32,857 nucleotides of DNA from Streptococcus sanguinis (GTDB lineage Bacteria > Bacillota > Bacilli > Lactobacillales > Streptococcaceae), in NCBI RefSeq assembly GCF_003943655.1, contig NZ_RJMM01000001.1, positions 17,567 to 50,423 on the forward strand, read 5' to 3'. Of the stretch, positions 14,767 to 22,912 are shown piece by piece (the stretch's first letter is position 1; each line of letters opens with the position of its first letter). The notes below the pieces were generated by a model. The model did not search any database. It saw only the letters and a list, made by a program, of their open reading frames with translations, and was not told the origin of the DNA. A program made the position numbers and the translations under genes.

Positions 14767-15258
14767 TTACAAACTCTTAACTGCAGCAATCGCTGCTTCA
14801 AAGTCTGGCTCGGTATTGATATTGTCTACATACTCAGCGTAGGTCACAGTGTTGTTTTCGTCCAAAACTAGAACTGCGCGAGCCAAAAGGTGCCATTCAT
14901 TGATAAGGACAGCATAGTCGCGACCGAAAGAATGATCGAAGTAGTCAGAGAGCATGACAGCATTCTCAATGCCTTCAGCAGCACACCACTTGCCTTGAGC
15001 AAAAGGCAAATCAACTGAAACCGTGATAACAACGGTATTGTCCAAGTCAGAGAGCTCTTGGTTGAAACGGCGAGTCTGAGTCGAGCAGACACCAGTATCG
15101 ATAGATGGGATGATGCTCAGGACTTTCTTTTTGCCAGCAAAGTCAGCCAGAGTTTTCTTTGAAAGATCAGTAGCTGTCAGGCTAAAATCGTGGGCGGTGT
15201 CGCCGACTTGCAGTTGTTTTCCAGTAAAGGTTACAGGATTTCCGAGAAAAGTTGTCAT
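14767..15258 (-). CDS. tpx: Thiol peroxidase (Tpx, atypical 2-Cys peroxiredoxin)
   Basis: The 163-residue cytoplasmic enzyme reduces hydroperoxides using thioredoxin. It carries the peroxidatic cysteine Cys58 in [15 protein letters not shown] and the resolving cysteine Cys92 in [10 protein letters not shown], both at the spacing usual for Tpx. Length matches the family. GGAGA precedes ATG 15258. It lies directly downstream of the manganese transporter, separated by a terminator-like hairpin; TACAAT in the gap could be its own -10. This order (transporter then tpx) is known from S. gordonii, S. parasanguinis and S. pneumoniae, and links manganese supply to peroxide defence in H2O2-producing streptococci. 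Confidence 0.96.
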   Translation of the reverse strand: MTTFLGNPVTFTGKQLQVGDTAHDFSLTATDLSKKTLADFAGKKKVLSIIPSIDTGVCSTQTRRFNQELSDLDNTVVITVSVDLPFAQGKWCAAEGIENAVMLSDYFDHSFGRDYAVLINEWHLLARAVLVLDENNTVTYAEYVDNINTEPDFEAAIAAVKSL

Positions 15259-15366
15259 AGGAAGTCTCCATTCATGTTTGATAGCTTCATTGTACAGCGA
15301 ATAGTGATTTTTTTCGAATAATTTGACCGGAAATTTGAGATCGACTCCATGTGAAGTTCGTTCTCC

Positions 15367-15402
15367 ATAAATAAAGAGGTTAGGATTTTGTCTTCCTAAC
15401 CT
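15367..15402 (-). terminator. Terminator after the Mn-binding lipoprotein gene
   Basis: On the minus strand AGGTTAGGA (15402-15394) pairs with TCCTAACCT (15385-15377), followed by CTTTATTTAT. Read-through into tpx may still occur, since the T-run is interrupted. Confidence 0.78.
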
Positions 15403-15409
15403 TTTATCG

Positions 15410-16339
15410 TTATTTTGCCAATCCTTCAGAAATTTTATCCAGATTGTATTTCATCATGCTGTAGTAGCTGTCACCCTCTTCCCCTTCATCAGCGATTGAG
15501 TCAGTGAAGATTTTAGCGTGGATTGGGATGTTTGTGTCTTTAGAAACAGTCTTCATCGGACGGTCGTCCACACTTGATTCGACAAAGAGAGATGGCACTT
15601 TGGTCTCGCGTAGTTTTTCAACTAAGCTCTTGATTTGGTCTGGAGTTCCTTCTTCTTCGGTGTTGATTTCCCAGATGTAGGCTGATGGCACATTGTAGGC
15701 CTTAGAGAAGTACTTGAAGCAGCCTTCACTGGTCACAATCATTTTCTTTTCCTCTGGAATATTGTTGAATTTCTCCTTGGCTTCCTTGTCCAAAGCAGTC
15801 AATTTTTCCACATAAGCTTTGAGATTTTTCTCGTAAGTGGCCTTATTGTCAGGGTCTTTTTCGATCAAACGCTTGGCAATATTTTGCGCATAGATGATAC
15901 CGTTTTCCAAATTGAGCCAAGCATGAGGGTCTTCCTTACCCTTTTCACTTTGACCTTCAAGGTAAATGACGTCAACGCCATCGCTTACAGCATAGTAGTC
16001 CTTGTTTTCTTCCTTATTGGCATTTTTGACCAACTTGGTAAACCAAGCATTACCGCCAGTTTCCAGATTGATACCGTTGTAGAAGATGAGATCCGCTTGA
16101 GAAGTCTTTTTGACATCTTCAGGCAGGGGCTCATATTCATGGGGATCTTTGCCGACTGGTACAATGCTGTGCAGGTCAATCTTATCGCCAGCTATATTTT
16201 TGGTAATATCAGCGATAATTGAGTTGGTTGCAACAACCTTGAGCTTGGACGAGTCACTGGACGCCTTCTTCTGACCGGAGCAGGCAAAGAGAGTGCAGAC
16301 TGCTAGCAAAAGCAGGGATAAAAAACCTAATTTTTTCAT
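15410..16339 (-). CDS. ssaB: Manganese ABC transporter substrate-binding lipoprotein (SsaB/ScaA/PsaA family, LraI)
   Basis: The 309-residue cell-surface lipoprotein captures Mn(II) (and possibly Fe) for the ABC transporter. The lipobox is LFAC with lipidated Cys20. Metal ligands of the PsaA family are visible: His67 in [10 protein letters not shown], the His of [12 protein letters not shown], the Glu of [10 protein letters not shown] and the Asp of FTDSIADEG. It was named SsaB in S. sanguinis, ScaA in S. gordonii and PsaA in pneumococcus; it matters for manganese uptake, oxidative-stress tolerance and endocarditis in S. sanguinis (established). It is the last gene of the three-gene operon, 19 bp after the permease gene, and ends before a hairpin and tpx. 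Confidence 0.96.
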   Translation of the reverse strand: MKKLGFLSLLLLAVCTLFACSGQKKASSDSSKLKVVATNSIIADITKNIAGDKIDLHSIVPVGKDPHEYEPLPEDVKKTSQADLIFYNGINLETGGNAWFTKLVKNANKEENKDYYAVSDGVDVIYLEGQSEKGKEDPHAWLNLENGIIYAQNIAKRLIEKDPDNKATYEKNLKAYVEKLTALDKEAKEKFNNIPEEKKMIVTSEGCFKYFSKAYNVPSAYIWEINTEEEGTPDQIKSLVEKLRETKVPSLFVESSVDDRPMKTVSKDTNIPIHAKIFTDSIADEGEEGDSYYSMMKYNLDKISEGLAK

Positions 16340-16358
16340 GGGATTCCTCCATCAAATT

Positions 16359-17207
16359 TTATTTTAGTTTAGGTCGGTTTTTAAGTTTTAAATAGCGTTG
16401 CTTAGGGGCGATAAAGAAAGAGATGAGAAAGATGAGAGCTGAGGTCAGGACAATGCTGGATCCTGCAGCGACATTAAAGCTGTAGCCGATAAAGAGGCCC
16501 AGCACAGAAGCTAGAGCGCCCAGTCCTGAGGACAGCAGGATCATAGTTTTCAGACTGTTGGCATAGAGGTAGGCCGTTGCTGCCGGCGTAATCAAGAGAG
16601 CGACAATCAGAATGGTTCCCACACTCTGCATGGCTGTCACAGAGACCAAGGTCAAGAGAATCATCAGCAGATAGTGATAGAAGTTGACTGGCATGCCCAT
16701 GGCCTGAGCCAGCAGGGGGTCAAAGGAAGTAATCAAAAGCTGCTTGAAAAAGAGGATGATGATTAAGAGCACAGCTATTCCGACTCCGATACTGATCCAC
16801 ATATCAATATCCTGCACAGCCAAGATATTCCCGAAGAGAATATGAAAGAGGTCAGTGGAGCTATTGGCAACCCCGATCAGGATCACACCCAGAGCTAGGA
16901 AGGAAGAAAAGGTAATCCCAATGGCCGTATCGCTTTTGATAATGGAGTTGCCCTTGATGTAGGTGATAATAATCGAGGCCAAAAGTCCGAAGGTGATGGC
17001 TCCGATAAAGAAATTAATCCCTAAAATGTAGGACAGGGCCACACCGGGCAGAACCGCATGAGAGATCGCATCTCCCATGAGCGACATGCCGCGCAGAATG
17101 ATAAAGCAGCCGACAGCCCCAGCAACAATCCCAATGACGATGGCTGTGATGAGGGCATTTTGCAGGAAGTGAAAGTCCCGCAGCCCTTGGAAAAATTCTA
17201 AAATCAT
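16359..17207 (-). CDS. ssaC: Manganese ABC transporter permease (ScaB/PsaC family)
   Basis: The 282-residue membrane protein is the permease of the metal (ABC-3 family) transporter. It has about eight hydrophobic segments and the family patterns GCFIILRGMSLMGDAISHAVLPGVAL near the N-terminus and SFNVAAGSSIVLTSALIFLISFF at the C-terminus. A longer start at 17222 overlaps the ATPase gene, but GGAGGT lies inside that extension, seven bases before ATG 17207, which begins right after the ATPase stop, so 17207 is the better start. It is the second gene of the operon, after the ATPase. The symbol follows S. sanguinis ssaACB usage and assumes that species. Confidence 0.94.
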   Translation of the reverse strand: MILEFFQGLRDFHFLQNALITAIVIGIVAGAVGCFIILRGMSLMGDAISHAVLPGVALSYILGINFFIGAITFGLLASIIITYIKGNSIIKSDTAIGITFSSFLALGVILIGVANSSTDLFHILFGNILAVQDIDMWISIGVGIAVLLIIILFFKQLLITSFDPLLAQAMGMPVNFYHYLLMILLTLVSVTAMQSVGTILIVALLITPAATAYLYANSLKTMILLSSGLGALASVLGLFIGYSFNVAAGSSIVLTSALIFLISFFIAPKQRYLKLKNRPKLK

Positions 17208-17208
17208 T

Positions 17209-17928
17209 CTAGGCACCTCCATTCATAAAGAGCTGGGAGCCGTAAGTCTTTTTCATATTGTCCTTGGTAAAGCTAGTCTCGGTAGGACCAAAGGCAATCA
17301 GCTTACGATTGAGCAGGATAATTTGGTCGAAATAATCAACAACCTTGCTCAGGTCATGATGGACAATCAGGATGATCTTGCCTGCGGCTTTGAGACTGCG
17401 CAGCGTAGACATGATAATCTCTTCGCTGACAGAGTCAATCCCGACGAAGGGCTCGTCCAAAAAGATACAATCCGCCTCTTGAACCAAGCAGCGAGCAATC
17501 AAGACTCGCTGGAATTGGCCGCCGGACAGCTGGCTAATCTGACGCTCTGCCAAGTTCTCTAAACCGACAATTTTCAATGCCTCAGCCACCTTGTTCCAAT
17601 GGGAACTCTTTAGCCCCTGAAAAAGCTTGAGCTGAGGGTAAAGCCCCAAAGAGACACACTCTTTGACTTTGATAGGAAAATGATAATCAATATTGATCTT
17701 TTGCTCCACATAGGCAACCCGTTGGAGAGAGTTCTGCAGTGGCTTTTGCTCCAGCAGAGTCTGGCCTTGGTGGTCAATAATCCCTAGCATGCCCTTGAGC
17801 AGGGTGGATTTTCCGGCTCCGTTAGGACCGATAATCCCAGTAATGGTTGGCTCCTTAATGGTTAATGAAAGGGGCTCAAGAGCCAGCGTATCCTGATAGC
17901 TGACAGTCAAATCTTTAATCGTAATCAT
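17209..17928 (-). CDS. ssaA: Manganese ABC transporter ATP-binding protein (ScaC/PsaB family)
   Basis: The 239-residue cytoplasmic ATPase powers the Mn transporter. It has Walker [10 protein letters not shown], the Q-loop YVEQK, signature [15 protein letters not shown], Walker [13 protein letters not shown] and the switch histidine in IVHHDLSK. The frame extends to 17958, but GGAGGTG stands eight bases before ATG 17928 and the longer start would lie at the transcription start of the ScaR-controlled promoter, so 17928 is chosen. It is the first gene of the operon, with the permease and lipoprotein genes packed behind it. The symbol assumes S. sanguinis. Confidence 0.95.
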   Translation of the reverse strand: MITIKDLTVSYQDTLALEPLSLTIKEPTITGIIGPNGAGKSTLLKGMLGIIDHQGQTLLEQKPLQNSLQRVAYVEQKINIDYHFPIKVKECVSLGLYPQLKLFQGLKSSHWNKVAEALKIVGLENLAERQISQLSGGQFQRVLIARCLVQEADCIFLDEPFVGIDSVSEEIIMSTLRSLKAAGKIILIVHHDLSKVVDYFDQIILLNRKLIAFGPTETSFTKDNMKKTYGSQLFMNGGA

Positions 17929-17949
17929 CTCATACACCTCCATGAGATT

Positions 17950-17987
17950 AATATACATTAAAATAAAAATTAAGTCAAGTTAATTTT
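17950..17987 (-). promoter_or_regulatory. Mn-transporter promoter with perfect ScaR/SloR-type operator
   Basis: Minus strand: TTGACT (17978-17973), a 17-bp spacer and TATATT (17955-17950). A perfect palindrome spans 17966-17987: an 8-base arm AAAATTAA, six central bases and the arm TTAATTTT. It covers the -35 completely. This closely matches the operators known for ScaR, SloR and PsaR, so metal-loaded repressor should block RNA polymerase here. The regulator itself is encoded at 7081-7728. Confidence 0.92.
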
Positions 17988-18077
17988 CGATAAATCTCTA
18001 AAATTAATATAAGAAATGTTTGAAAAAACAAGTAGATTTTGATAAGGTTATATCAAAAGCATGAAAGCGAGAAGAAG

Positions 18078-19970
18078 ATGACACGACTACAAGATGATTT
18101 CTATGATGCGATTAATGGTGAGTGGGCCAAGACGGCGGTCATTCCTGATGATAAGCCAGTGACGGGAGGTTTCATGGATTTGGCAGATGAGATTGAAGAT
18201 CTCATGCTCGCCACGACTGATAAATGGTTGGCTGGCGATGGAGTGCCAGAAGATGACATTCTGCAGAACTTTGTTGCTTACCATCGCTTGGCAGCGGATT
18301 ATGACAAGCGGGAAGCGGCTGGGATTGAGCCTGCGCGTGCCTACATTGATGAAATTCGCAACCTAGCGTCTTTTGAAGACTATGCTTCTAAGATTGCTGA
18401 TTTTGAGCTGGCTGGTAAGCCAACTTATTTCCCCTTTGGTGTGGCGCCTGACTTTATGGATGCCCGTATCAATGTTCTCTGGGCAGACGGACCGGGAACC
18501 ATTTTGCCAGACACGACCTACTATGCTGAGGACCATCCGCAGAAGGCTGACCTGCTTGCAAAATGGCGCAAGGCTCAGGAAGATTTGCTGGCCAAATTTG
18601 GCTTTGCGGAAGAGGAAATCAAGGATCTTTTGGATAAGGTCTTGGAGCTGGATGCTGTTTTTGCTCAGTATGTTCTGTCTAGTGAAGAAAGCTCTGAGTA
18701 TGCTAAGCTCTATCATCCTTATAAGTGGGACGATTTCAAAGCCTTGGTACCAGAGTTGCCTTTGGCAGATATTTTCACCAAGTTAATCGGTCAAGAACCC
18801 GACCAAGTCATTGTGCCAGAAGAGCGTTTTTGGCAGGCGGCTAAGGATATCTATACAGCTGCTAACTGGGATAAACTCCATGCTCTGCTGATTCTCTCTG
18901 CGGTCCGCAATACGACACCTTATCTAACGGATGGCATCCGTGTCTTGGCAGGAGCTTATCATCGTGCTCTATCAGGGACTCCTCAGGCTCAGGACAAGAA
19001 AAAAGCAGCCTTTTACCTGGCTCAAGGTCCCTTCAATCAAGCTGTCGGTCTTTGGTATGCTGGTCAGAAGTTCTCGCCAGAAGCTAAGGCTGATGTGGAG
19101 CAGAAAGTGGCGACGATGATTGAAGTTTACAAGAATCGCTTGACTCAGAATGACTGGCTAACACCAGAAACTCGGGATAAGGCTATTGTCAAACTCAATG
19201 TCATCAAGCCTTATATTGGCTATCCTGACGAGCTGCCTGAACGCTATTCCCGCAAGGTCGTCGATGAAAAGCTGACTCTCTTTGAAAATGCTCAGAAGTT
19301 AAGTCAGATTGATATTGCTTATAGCTGGAGCAAGTGGAATCAACCGGTAGATTACAAGGAATGGGGAATGCCAGCCCACATGGTCAATGCCTACTATAAT
19401 CCGCAGAAAAACCTAATTGTCTTTCCAGCGGCTATCCTGCAGGCGCCTTTCTATGATCTGCACCAATCCTCATCAGCCAATTACGGTGGTATCGGAGCGG
19501 TCATTGCCCATGAGATTTCTCATGCTTTTGATACCAATGGGGCGTCCTTTGATGAAAATGGCAGCCTCAATAACTGGTGGACAGAGCACGACTACCAAGC
19601 CTTTACCAAGCGGACTCAAAAGGTCATTGACCAGTTCGAAGGACAGGATTCCTATGGTGCTAAGGTCAATGGCAAGCTGACTGTTTCAGAAAACGTGGCA
19701 GATTTGGGCGGGATTGCAGCAGCCCTAGAAGCAGCAAAGAAAGAAGCTGATTTCTCTGCAGAGGAATTCTTTACCAACTTTGCCCGCATCTGGCGAATGA
19801 AGGGACGCGAAGAGTATATGAAGCTCTTGGCAAGCGTCGATGTCCATGCGCCAGCCAAGCTTCGGACCAATGTGCAGCTGCCTAACTTTGACGATTTCTT
19901 TACAACCTTTGATGTGCAAGAAGGAGATGGCATGTGGCGAAGTCCAGAAGAGCGGGTAGTCATTTGGTGA
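18078..19970 (+). CDS. pepO: M13-family zinc metalloendopeptidase PepO
   Basis: The 630-residue neprilysin-like endopeptidase cleaves oligopeptides. The zinc site is HEISH (478-482, in GAVIAHEISHAFD) with the third ligand in ENVADLGG (Glu538). Length matches streptococcal PepO. No signal peptide is visible; some streptococcal PepO proteins nevertheless reach the surface. The frame can be extended to a TTG at 18039, but ATG 18078, with a weak GAAGAAG before it, gives the usual MTRLQDDFYDAINGEW N-terminus. It is transcribed divergently from the manganese operon, an arrangement known from S. parasanguinis and S. gordonii, and the shared region raises the possibility of joint metal control. Confidence 0.95.
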   Translation: MTRLQDDFYDAINGEWAKTAVIPDDKPVTGGFMDLADEIEDLMLATTDKWLAGDGVPEDDILQNFVAYHRLAADYDKREAAGIEPARAYIDEIRNLASFEDYASKIADFELAGKPTYFPFGVAPDFMDARINVLWADGPGTILPDTTYYAEDHPQKADLLAKWRKAQEDLLAKFGFAEEEIKDLLDKVLELDAVFAQYVLSSEESSEYAKLYHPYKWDDFKALVPELPLADIFTKLIGQEPDQVIVPEERFWQAAKDIYTAANWDKLHALLILSAVRNTTPYLTDGIRVLAGAYHRALSGTPQAQDKKKAAFYLAQGPFNQAVGLWYAGQKFSPEAKADVEQKVATMIEVYKNRLTQNDWLTPETRDKAIVKLNVIKPYIGYPDELPERYSRKVVDEKLTLFENAQKLSQIDIAYSWSKWNQPVDYKEWGMPAHMVNAYYNPQKNLIVFPAAILQAPFYDLHQSSSANYGGIGAVIAHEISHAFDTNGASFDENGSLNNWWTEHDYQAFTKRTQKVIDQFEGQDSYGAKVNGKLTVSENVADLGGIAAALEAAKKEADFSAEEFFTNFARIWRMKGREEYMKLLASVDVHAPAKLRTNVQLPNFDDFFTTFDVQEGDGMWRSPEERVVIW

Positions 19971-20028
19971 TGCCGAGGTAAGACGCTTATCGAATCTTGC
20001 TCAAATCAAAAATAATCGAGTTCATCTC

Positions 20029-20067
20029 AATAGTCTGCTTTTGTTTGTGAAAGCAGACTATTTTATC
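20029..20067 (+). terminator. Terminator of pepO
   Basis: AATAGTCTGCTTT (20029-20041) pairs exactly with AAAGCAGACTATT (20050-20062), followed by TTATC. It separates pepO from the sugar locus. Confidence 0.85.
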
Positions 20068-20076
20068 AAAGAAAAG

Positions 20077-20113
20077 ATAAAGCGTTTACATTTGTCTAGG
20101 CTTGTGCTATACT
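20077..20113 (+). promoter_or_regulatory. Promoter of the TIM-barrel gene with overlapping cre-like site
   Basis: TTTACA (20085-20090), a 17-bp spacer and TATACT (20108-20113). Overlapping the -35, bases 20077-20090 read AT AAA GCGTTTACA; against the cre consensus (TGWAARCGYTWNCW) 12 of 14 positions fit, with the first two off. CcpA repression is expected. Confidence 0.7.
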
Positions 20114-20130
20114 GTAGTTGATAACAAAAA

Positions 20131-20155
20131 ATAAACAAAATATCCAAATAGAATA
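20131..20155 (-). promoter_or_regulatory. Shared regulatory element, copy 1 (candidate ROK operator)
   Basis: On the minus strand this reads TATTCT, ATTTGGATATTTT, GTTTAT. The same layout (TATTCT, TTTGGAT, TTTT, GTTTAT) occurs on the plus strand at 22499-22524 in front of the PTS operon. An AATAAACA/TGTTTATT inverted repeat (20130-20137, 20166-20173) also includes its edge. It lies 18 bp after the -10, a position suited to repression. Confidence 0.55.
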
Positions 20156-20202
20156 GATTTCAAAGTGTTTATTAATGAATAATAAAGAAAAGAGATGTTC
20201 TT

Positions 20203-21099
20203 ATGGTAAAACGATTCATTAGTTCAAATGCTTCAGAAATTTTAAGTATGACTGCGCCGGAGCTGAAACAGAGCATCAAGGCCAGTGAGGGCCGCGTTAT
20301 CCTATCTGAAAACGTAGCTTTCAAAGAATCTTATATCGGTGATGTGACCAATGCAGAGATTGCTCGGTCTTTTGGTGCTGACTTGATTTTGCTGAATGGG
20401 ATTGATATCTTCCAGCCTTTTGTAGCTGGTCTGGACGCCAAGGAAGATTTTGTTGAGGAACTTCATCGCTTGGTGGGTCGTCCTATCGGTATCAATCTGG
20501 AGCCGGTGGATAGTCAGGCCCAGATGGCAGGAGAACGCCTGATCATTAATGAGGGGCGTCAGGCTAGTCTAGCGACCATTCAGCGAGCAGAAGAGTTGGG
20601 CGTTGACTTTATCTGTCTGACGGGTAATCCGGGAACTGGTGTTACCAATCAGGCTATTATTGACACTATTCGAGTGGTCAAGGAGAATTTTTCCGGTTTA
20701 TTGATTGCGGGCAAAATGCATGCTTCAGGTGTGGATGAGCCGGTAGCTGACCTGGAAGCAATCGCTCAATTTATCGAAGCAGGTGTTGATATTGTCCTAG
20801 CACCGGCAGTCGGCAGTGTGCCGGGCTTTGACGAGCAGGACTTGAAGCAGATTGTCCGACTGGCCCATCAAAAGGGGGCTCTGGTTATGAGTGCTATCGG
20901 TACCAGCCAGGAGAGTGCTGATGAGGATATTGTCAAGCAAATGGCTATCCGCAACAAAATCTGCGGTGTAGATATCCAGCATATCGGGGATTCTGGTTAC
21001 GGCTGTCTGGCTCCGGTTGAAAATATCTTTGCCATGAGTAAGGCTCTCAGAGGACAGCGTCACACCATTTCCATGATTTCACGTTCGATTAATCGATAG
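20203..21099 (+). CDS. TIM-barrel-like protein of unknown function in a PTS locus (DUF7916-like)
   Basis: The 298-residue cytoplasmic protein shows alternating strand and helix segments typical of a beta/alpha barrel: RVILSENVAF, FGADLILLNGID, PIGINLEPVD, VDFICLTGNPGTG, LLIAGKMHASG, VDIVLAPAVGSVPG, ALVMSAIGTSQES and VDIQHIGDSGYG. Glycine-rich strand ends suggest a phosphate-binding site. Homologues in PTS gene clusters have been labelled as PEP-phosphonomutase-like or, misleadingly, haloacid-dehalogenase-like; I recall DUF7916 but cannot confirm it. Start ATG 20203 has AAAGAGA before it. It has its own cre-controlled promoter and terminator, and shares an element with the PTS operon promoter, so it probably acts on the same sugar or its phosphate. 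The reaction is unknown. Confidence 0.75.
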   Translation: MVKRFISSNASEILSMTAPELKQSIKASEGRVILSENVAFKESYIGDVTNAEIARSFGADLILLNGIDIFQPFVAGLDAKEDFVEELHRLVGRPIGINLEPVDSQAQMAGERLIINEGRQASLATIQRAEELGVDFICLTGNPGTGVTNQAIIDTIRVVKENFSGLLIAGKMHASGVDEPVADLEAIAQFIEAGVDIVLAPAVGSVPGFDEQDLKQIVRLAHQKGALVMSAIGTSQESADEDIVKQMAIRNKICGVDIQHIGDSGYGCLAPVENIFAMSKALRGQRHTISMISRSINR

Positions 21100-21105
21100 T
21101 AAAAT

Positions 21106-21153
21106 GAGACAGACTTTTAGGGGGAAGCTCCTAGAAAGTCTGTCTCTTTTTTT
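21106..21153 (+). terminator. Strong terminator after the TIM-barrel gene
   Basis: GAGACAGACTTT (21106-21117) pairs with AAAGTCTGTCTC (21135-21146), with an inner TAGG/CCTA extension, followed by an 8-base T-run. It faces the convergent ROK gene; the AAAAAAA just after the T-run (21156-21162) gives a minus-strand T-run without its own stem. Confidence 0.9.
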
Positions 21154-21185
21154 GTAAAAAAAGACCGAGATTCTTGTCTAGGCCT

Positions 21186-22382
21186 TTATAGGTTTCCTTT
21201 TTTATCTAAAAATTCATGATAAACACAGAGGCTGACTGCAGAGCGGGCGATGCTGTATTTAGAGTAGGGGATAATGACAATCTCTGCTTGTTTTTGTTTT
21301 GGAAAGAGAGGTACTTCCTGCTCTAACTGAGCCAGGACCTGTTCGGCAATAACCGGATAGGAGAATATTTGGCCGTCCAGATAAATCCTTTCGCTATCAA
21401 TAAGCTGGCAGAGGTTGGAAATGGAAATGGCCAGATAGCGGCAGGCAGTATGAATCAACTCAATGCTGCCCAAGTCTCCTAAGCGATAGGCGGTCATCAG
21501 ACTTGTCAAATCAATGTCATTGACGTCCTCTACAAGGGTCTTTAAGAGCGAGGTCTGGGAAGCCTGATACAGGATAGCTGCTTTATCAATCAGAGCGCTT
21601 TCGCTGGCATAAACCTGCAGGCAGCCGTGCTTGCCGCAAGGACAGCGCTCGCCTTCAGGATTGATGACGGTATGCCCCACCTCCCCGATAAGATAATTCT
21701 CCTGACTGTAAATGCTGCCCTTGTACATGTAAGAGCAATGAATACCTCTGGCGACATGATAGACGATAAAATTCCTGTCTGTAGGATGATAGCTAAAGAG
21801 GCGTTCAGCCATTGTCAAACAGTGGGACTTATTGGCAAAGTAGACAGGAAGGTCAAAGGCTTCTTGAATAGTCTGCAGGTTAATCTGTCCCCAGTGGGGA
21901 TTTTTAGAAATGATAAAATCACTCTCAGAGAGATTCACATGCCCCGGCAGCCCGAGGGCAATTGCTGAGATGGAGTATTTGCTGTTCTTTTTCAGAAACT
22001 CTTGAATCAGCCGGATGATTTCCTGGTCAGACGGCCCGCCTGTCACCTCGATCTGATAAGTCCGAATATTGCTTTCTACAATCTCACCGGTATTGTCAGC
22101 GATGACCATGGCCAGCTGTTTTTCAGAAATCTCAAAACCCAGATAGTAGCGGCTATGAGGTGCAATATCCAGCAGGGTTTTCTTGCGGCCTACGCTCTCA
22201 TCATTGAGCTCGCCCAGTTCCAGCACCAAGCCTTCCTTGATCAGTTCATTGATGATACTGCCAGTCGTGGCTGGTGTAATCTGAGTTTCTTTTGAAATGT
22301 CAATCCGAGAAATCGGTCGTTTGGCATAGAGCTGATCCAGGACAGTTGCCCTTAGCTCGTTTTGTTTTCTAGTTCGTGTCAT
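21186..22382 (-). CDS. ROK-family transcriptional repressor (NagC/XylR type)
   Basis: The 398-residue regulator has an N-terminal winged HTH (about 5-60, with SRIDISKETQITPATTGSIINELIKEG) and a ROK sugar-kinase-like domain. The zinc and sugar site is complete: GEVGH (233-237) and CPCGKHGC (247-254). The kinase nucleotide motif DxGxT is absent (GFEISEKQ instead), as usual for ROK repressors that bind sugar without phosphorylating it. AGAGGA precedes ATG 22382. It is divergent from the PTS operon, with promoters back to back around a cre site, and convergent with the TIM-barrel gene. The likely inducer is the sugar or sugar phosphate handled by that operon. Confidence 0.92.
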   Translation of the reverse strand: MTRTRKQNELRATVLDQLYAKRPISRIDISKETQITPATTGSIINELIKEGLVLELGELNDESVGRKKTLLDIAPHSRYYLGFEISEKQLAMVIADNTGEIVESNIRTYQIEVTGGPSDQEIIRLIQEFLKKNSKYSISAIALGLPGHVNLSESDFIISKNPHWGQINLQTIQEAFDLPVYFANKSHCLTMAERLFSYHPTDRNFIVYHVARGIHCSYMYKGSIYSQENYLIGEVGHTVINPEGERCPCGKHGCLQVYASESALIDKAAILYQASQTSLLKTLVEDVNDIDLTSLMTAYRLGDLGSIELIHTACRYLAISISNLCQLIDSERIYLDGQIFSYPVIAEQVLAQLEQEVPLFPKQKQAEIVIIPYSKYSIARSAVSLCVYHEFLDKKGNL

Positions 22383-22400
22383 CTTGTTTCCTCTGCTGCT

Positions 22401-22429
22401 ATACTATCAAAAAAAGCTAGAAATCTCAA
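22401..22429 (-). promoter_or_regulatory. Promoter of the ROK repressor gene
   Basis: Minus strand: TTGAGA (22429-22424), a 17-bp spacer and TAGTAT (22406-22401). Its -35 lies 1 bp from the cre site at 22431, so CcpA bound there would affect both divergent promoters. Confidence 0.65.
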
Positions 22430-22430
22430 A

Positions 22431-22467
22431 TGTAAGCGTTGACATAGTACAGAAAAATAGTTATAAT
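22431..22467 (+). promoter_or_regulatory. PTS operon promoter with overlapping cre site
   Basis: TTGACA (22439-22444), a 17-bp spacer and TATAAT (22462-22467) form a perfect consensus promoter. TGTAAGCGTTGACA (22431-22444) matches the CcpA cre consensus at 13 of 14 positions and covers the -35. A perfect promoter with this site predicts strong expression without glucose and tight catabolite repression. Confidence 0.88.
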
Positions 22468-22473
22468 ATTTAT

Positions 22474-22524
22474 AGAATATTAATAACATAGTGAAAAATA
22501 TTCTGTTTTTGGATTTTTGTTTAT
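22474..22524 (+). promoter_or_regulatory. Candidate ROK operator: inverted repeat plus shared element, copy 2
   Basis: AGAATATT (22474-22481) and AATATTCT (22497-22504) are exact inverted repeats 15 bp apart, centred downstream of the -10. The second arm runs into the shared element TATTCT, TTTGGAT, GTTTAT (22499-22524) also found reversed at 20131-20155. The position suits repression of the PTS operon. Confidence 0.55.
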
Positions 22525-22586
22525 ATATTAAAAATAAATGCTGGGCGTTGTTTCAGGCTAGGTCAGATTCATAAAGGAGGATGCCG

Positions 22587-22904
22587 ATGGAAACAAAACA
22601 GATTATGTTAGTCTGTGCGGCTGGGATGAGCACCAGTCTCATGGTCAATAAAATGCAGAAAGCTGCAGAGGAGCGAGGCTTGGCTGCGACGATATTTGCG
22701 GTACCAGTGTCAGAAGCTGAAGACTATCTAAGCGAGAAAAAGGTTGATGTCCTGTTGCTGGGGCCTCAGGTCCGCTATCTACTGGAGAATTTACAGGATA
22801 AACTAGCTTCAAAAGGCATTCCGGTTGATGTCATTCCTATGACGGACTATGGAATGATGAAGGGGGATAAGGTCCTGGATCTGGCAGAGTCGCTCATGAA
22901 GTAG
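22587..22904 (+). CDS. PTS lactose/cellobiose-family IIB component
   Basis: The 105-residue cytoplasmic phosphocarrier passes phosphate from IIA to the incoming sugar. The active cysteine is in MLVCAAGMSTS near the N-terminus, as in lactose/cellobiose-family IIB proteins, and LLLGPQVRYLL follows. An ATG at 22581 directly abuts AAAGGAGG (22573-22580), too close to be used; ATG 22587 has a 6-base spacer, so I choose it. It is the first gene of the operon IIB, IIA, IIC, beta-galactosidase, aldo/keto reductase. Confidence 0.94.
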   Translation: METKQIMLVCAAGMSTSLMVNKMQKAAEERGLAATIFAVPVSEAEDYLSEKKVDVLLLGPQVRYLLENLQDKLASKGIPVDVIPMTDYGMMKGDKVLDLAESLMK

Positions 22905-22912
22905 GTACTCTT

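Noticed and set aside
22002-22295. A 97-codon plus-strand frame inside the ROK gene
   Set aside because: It is antisense to a complete ROK repressor and has no start signals.
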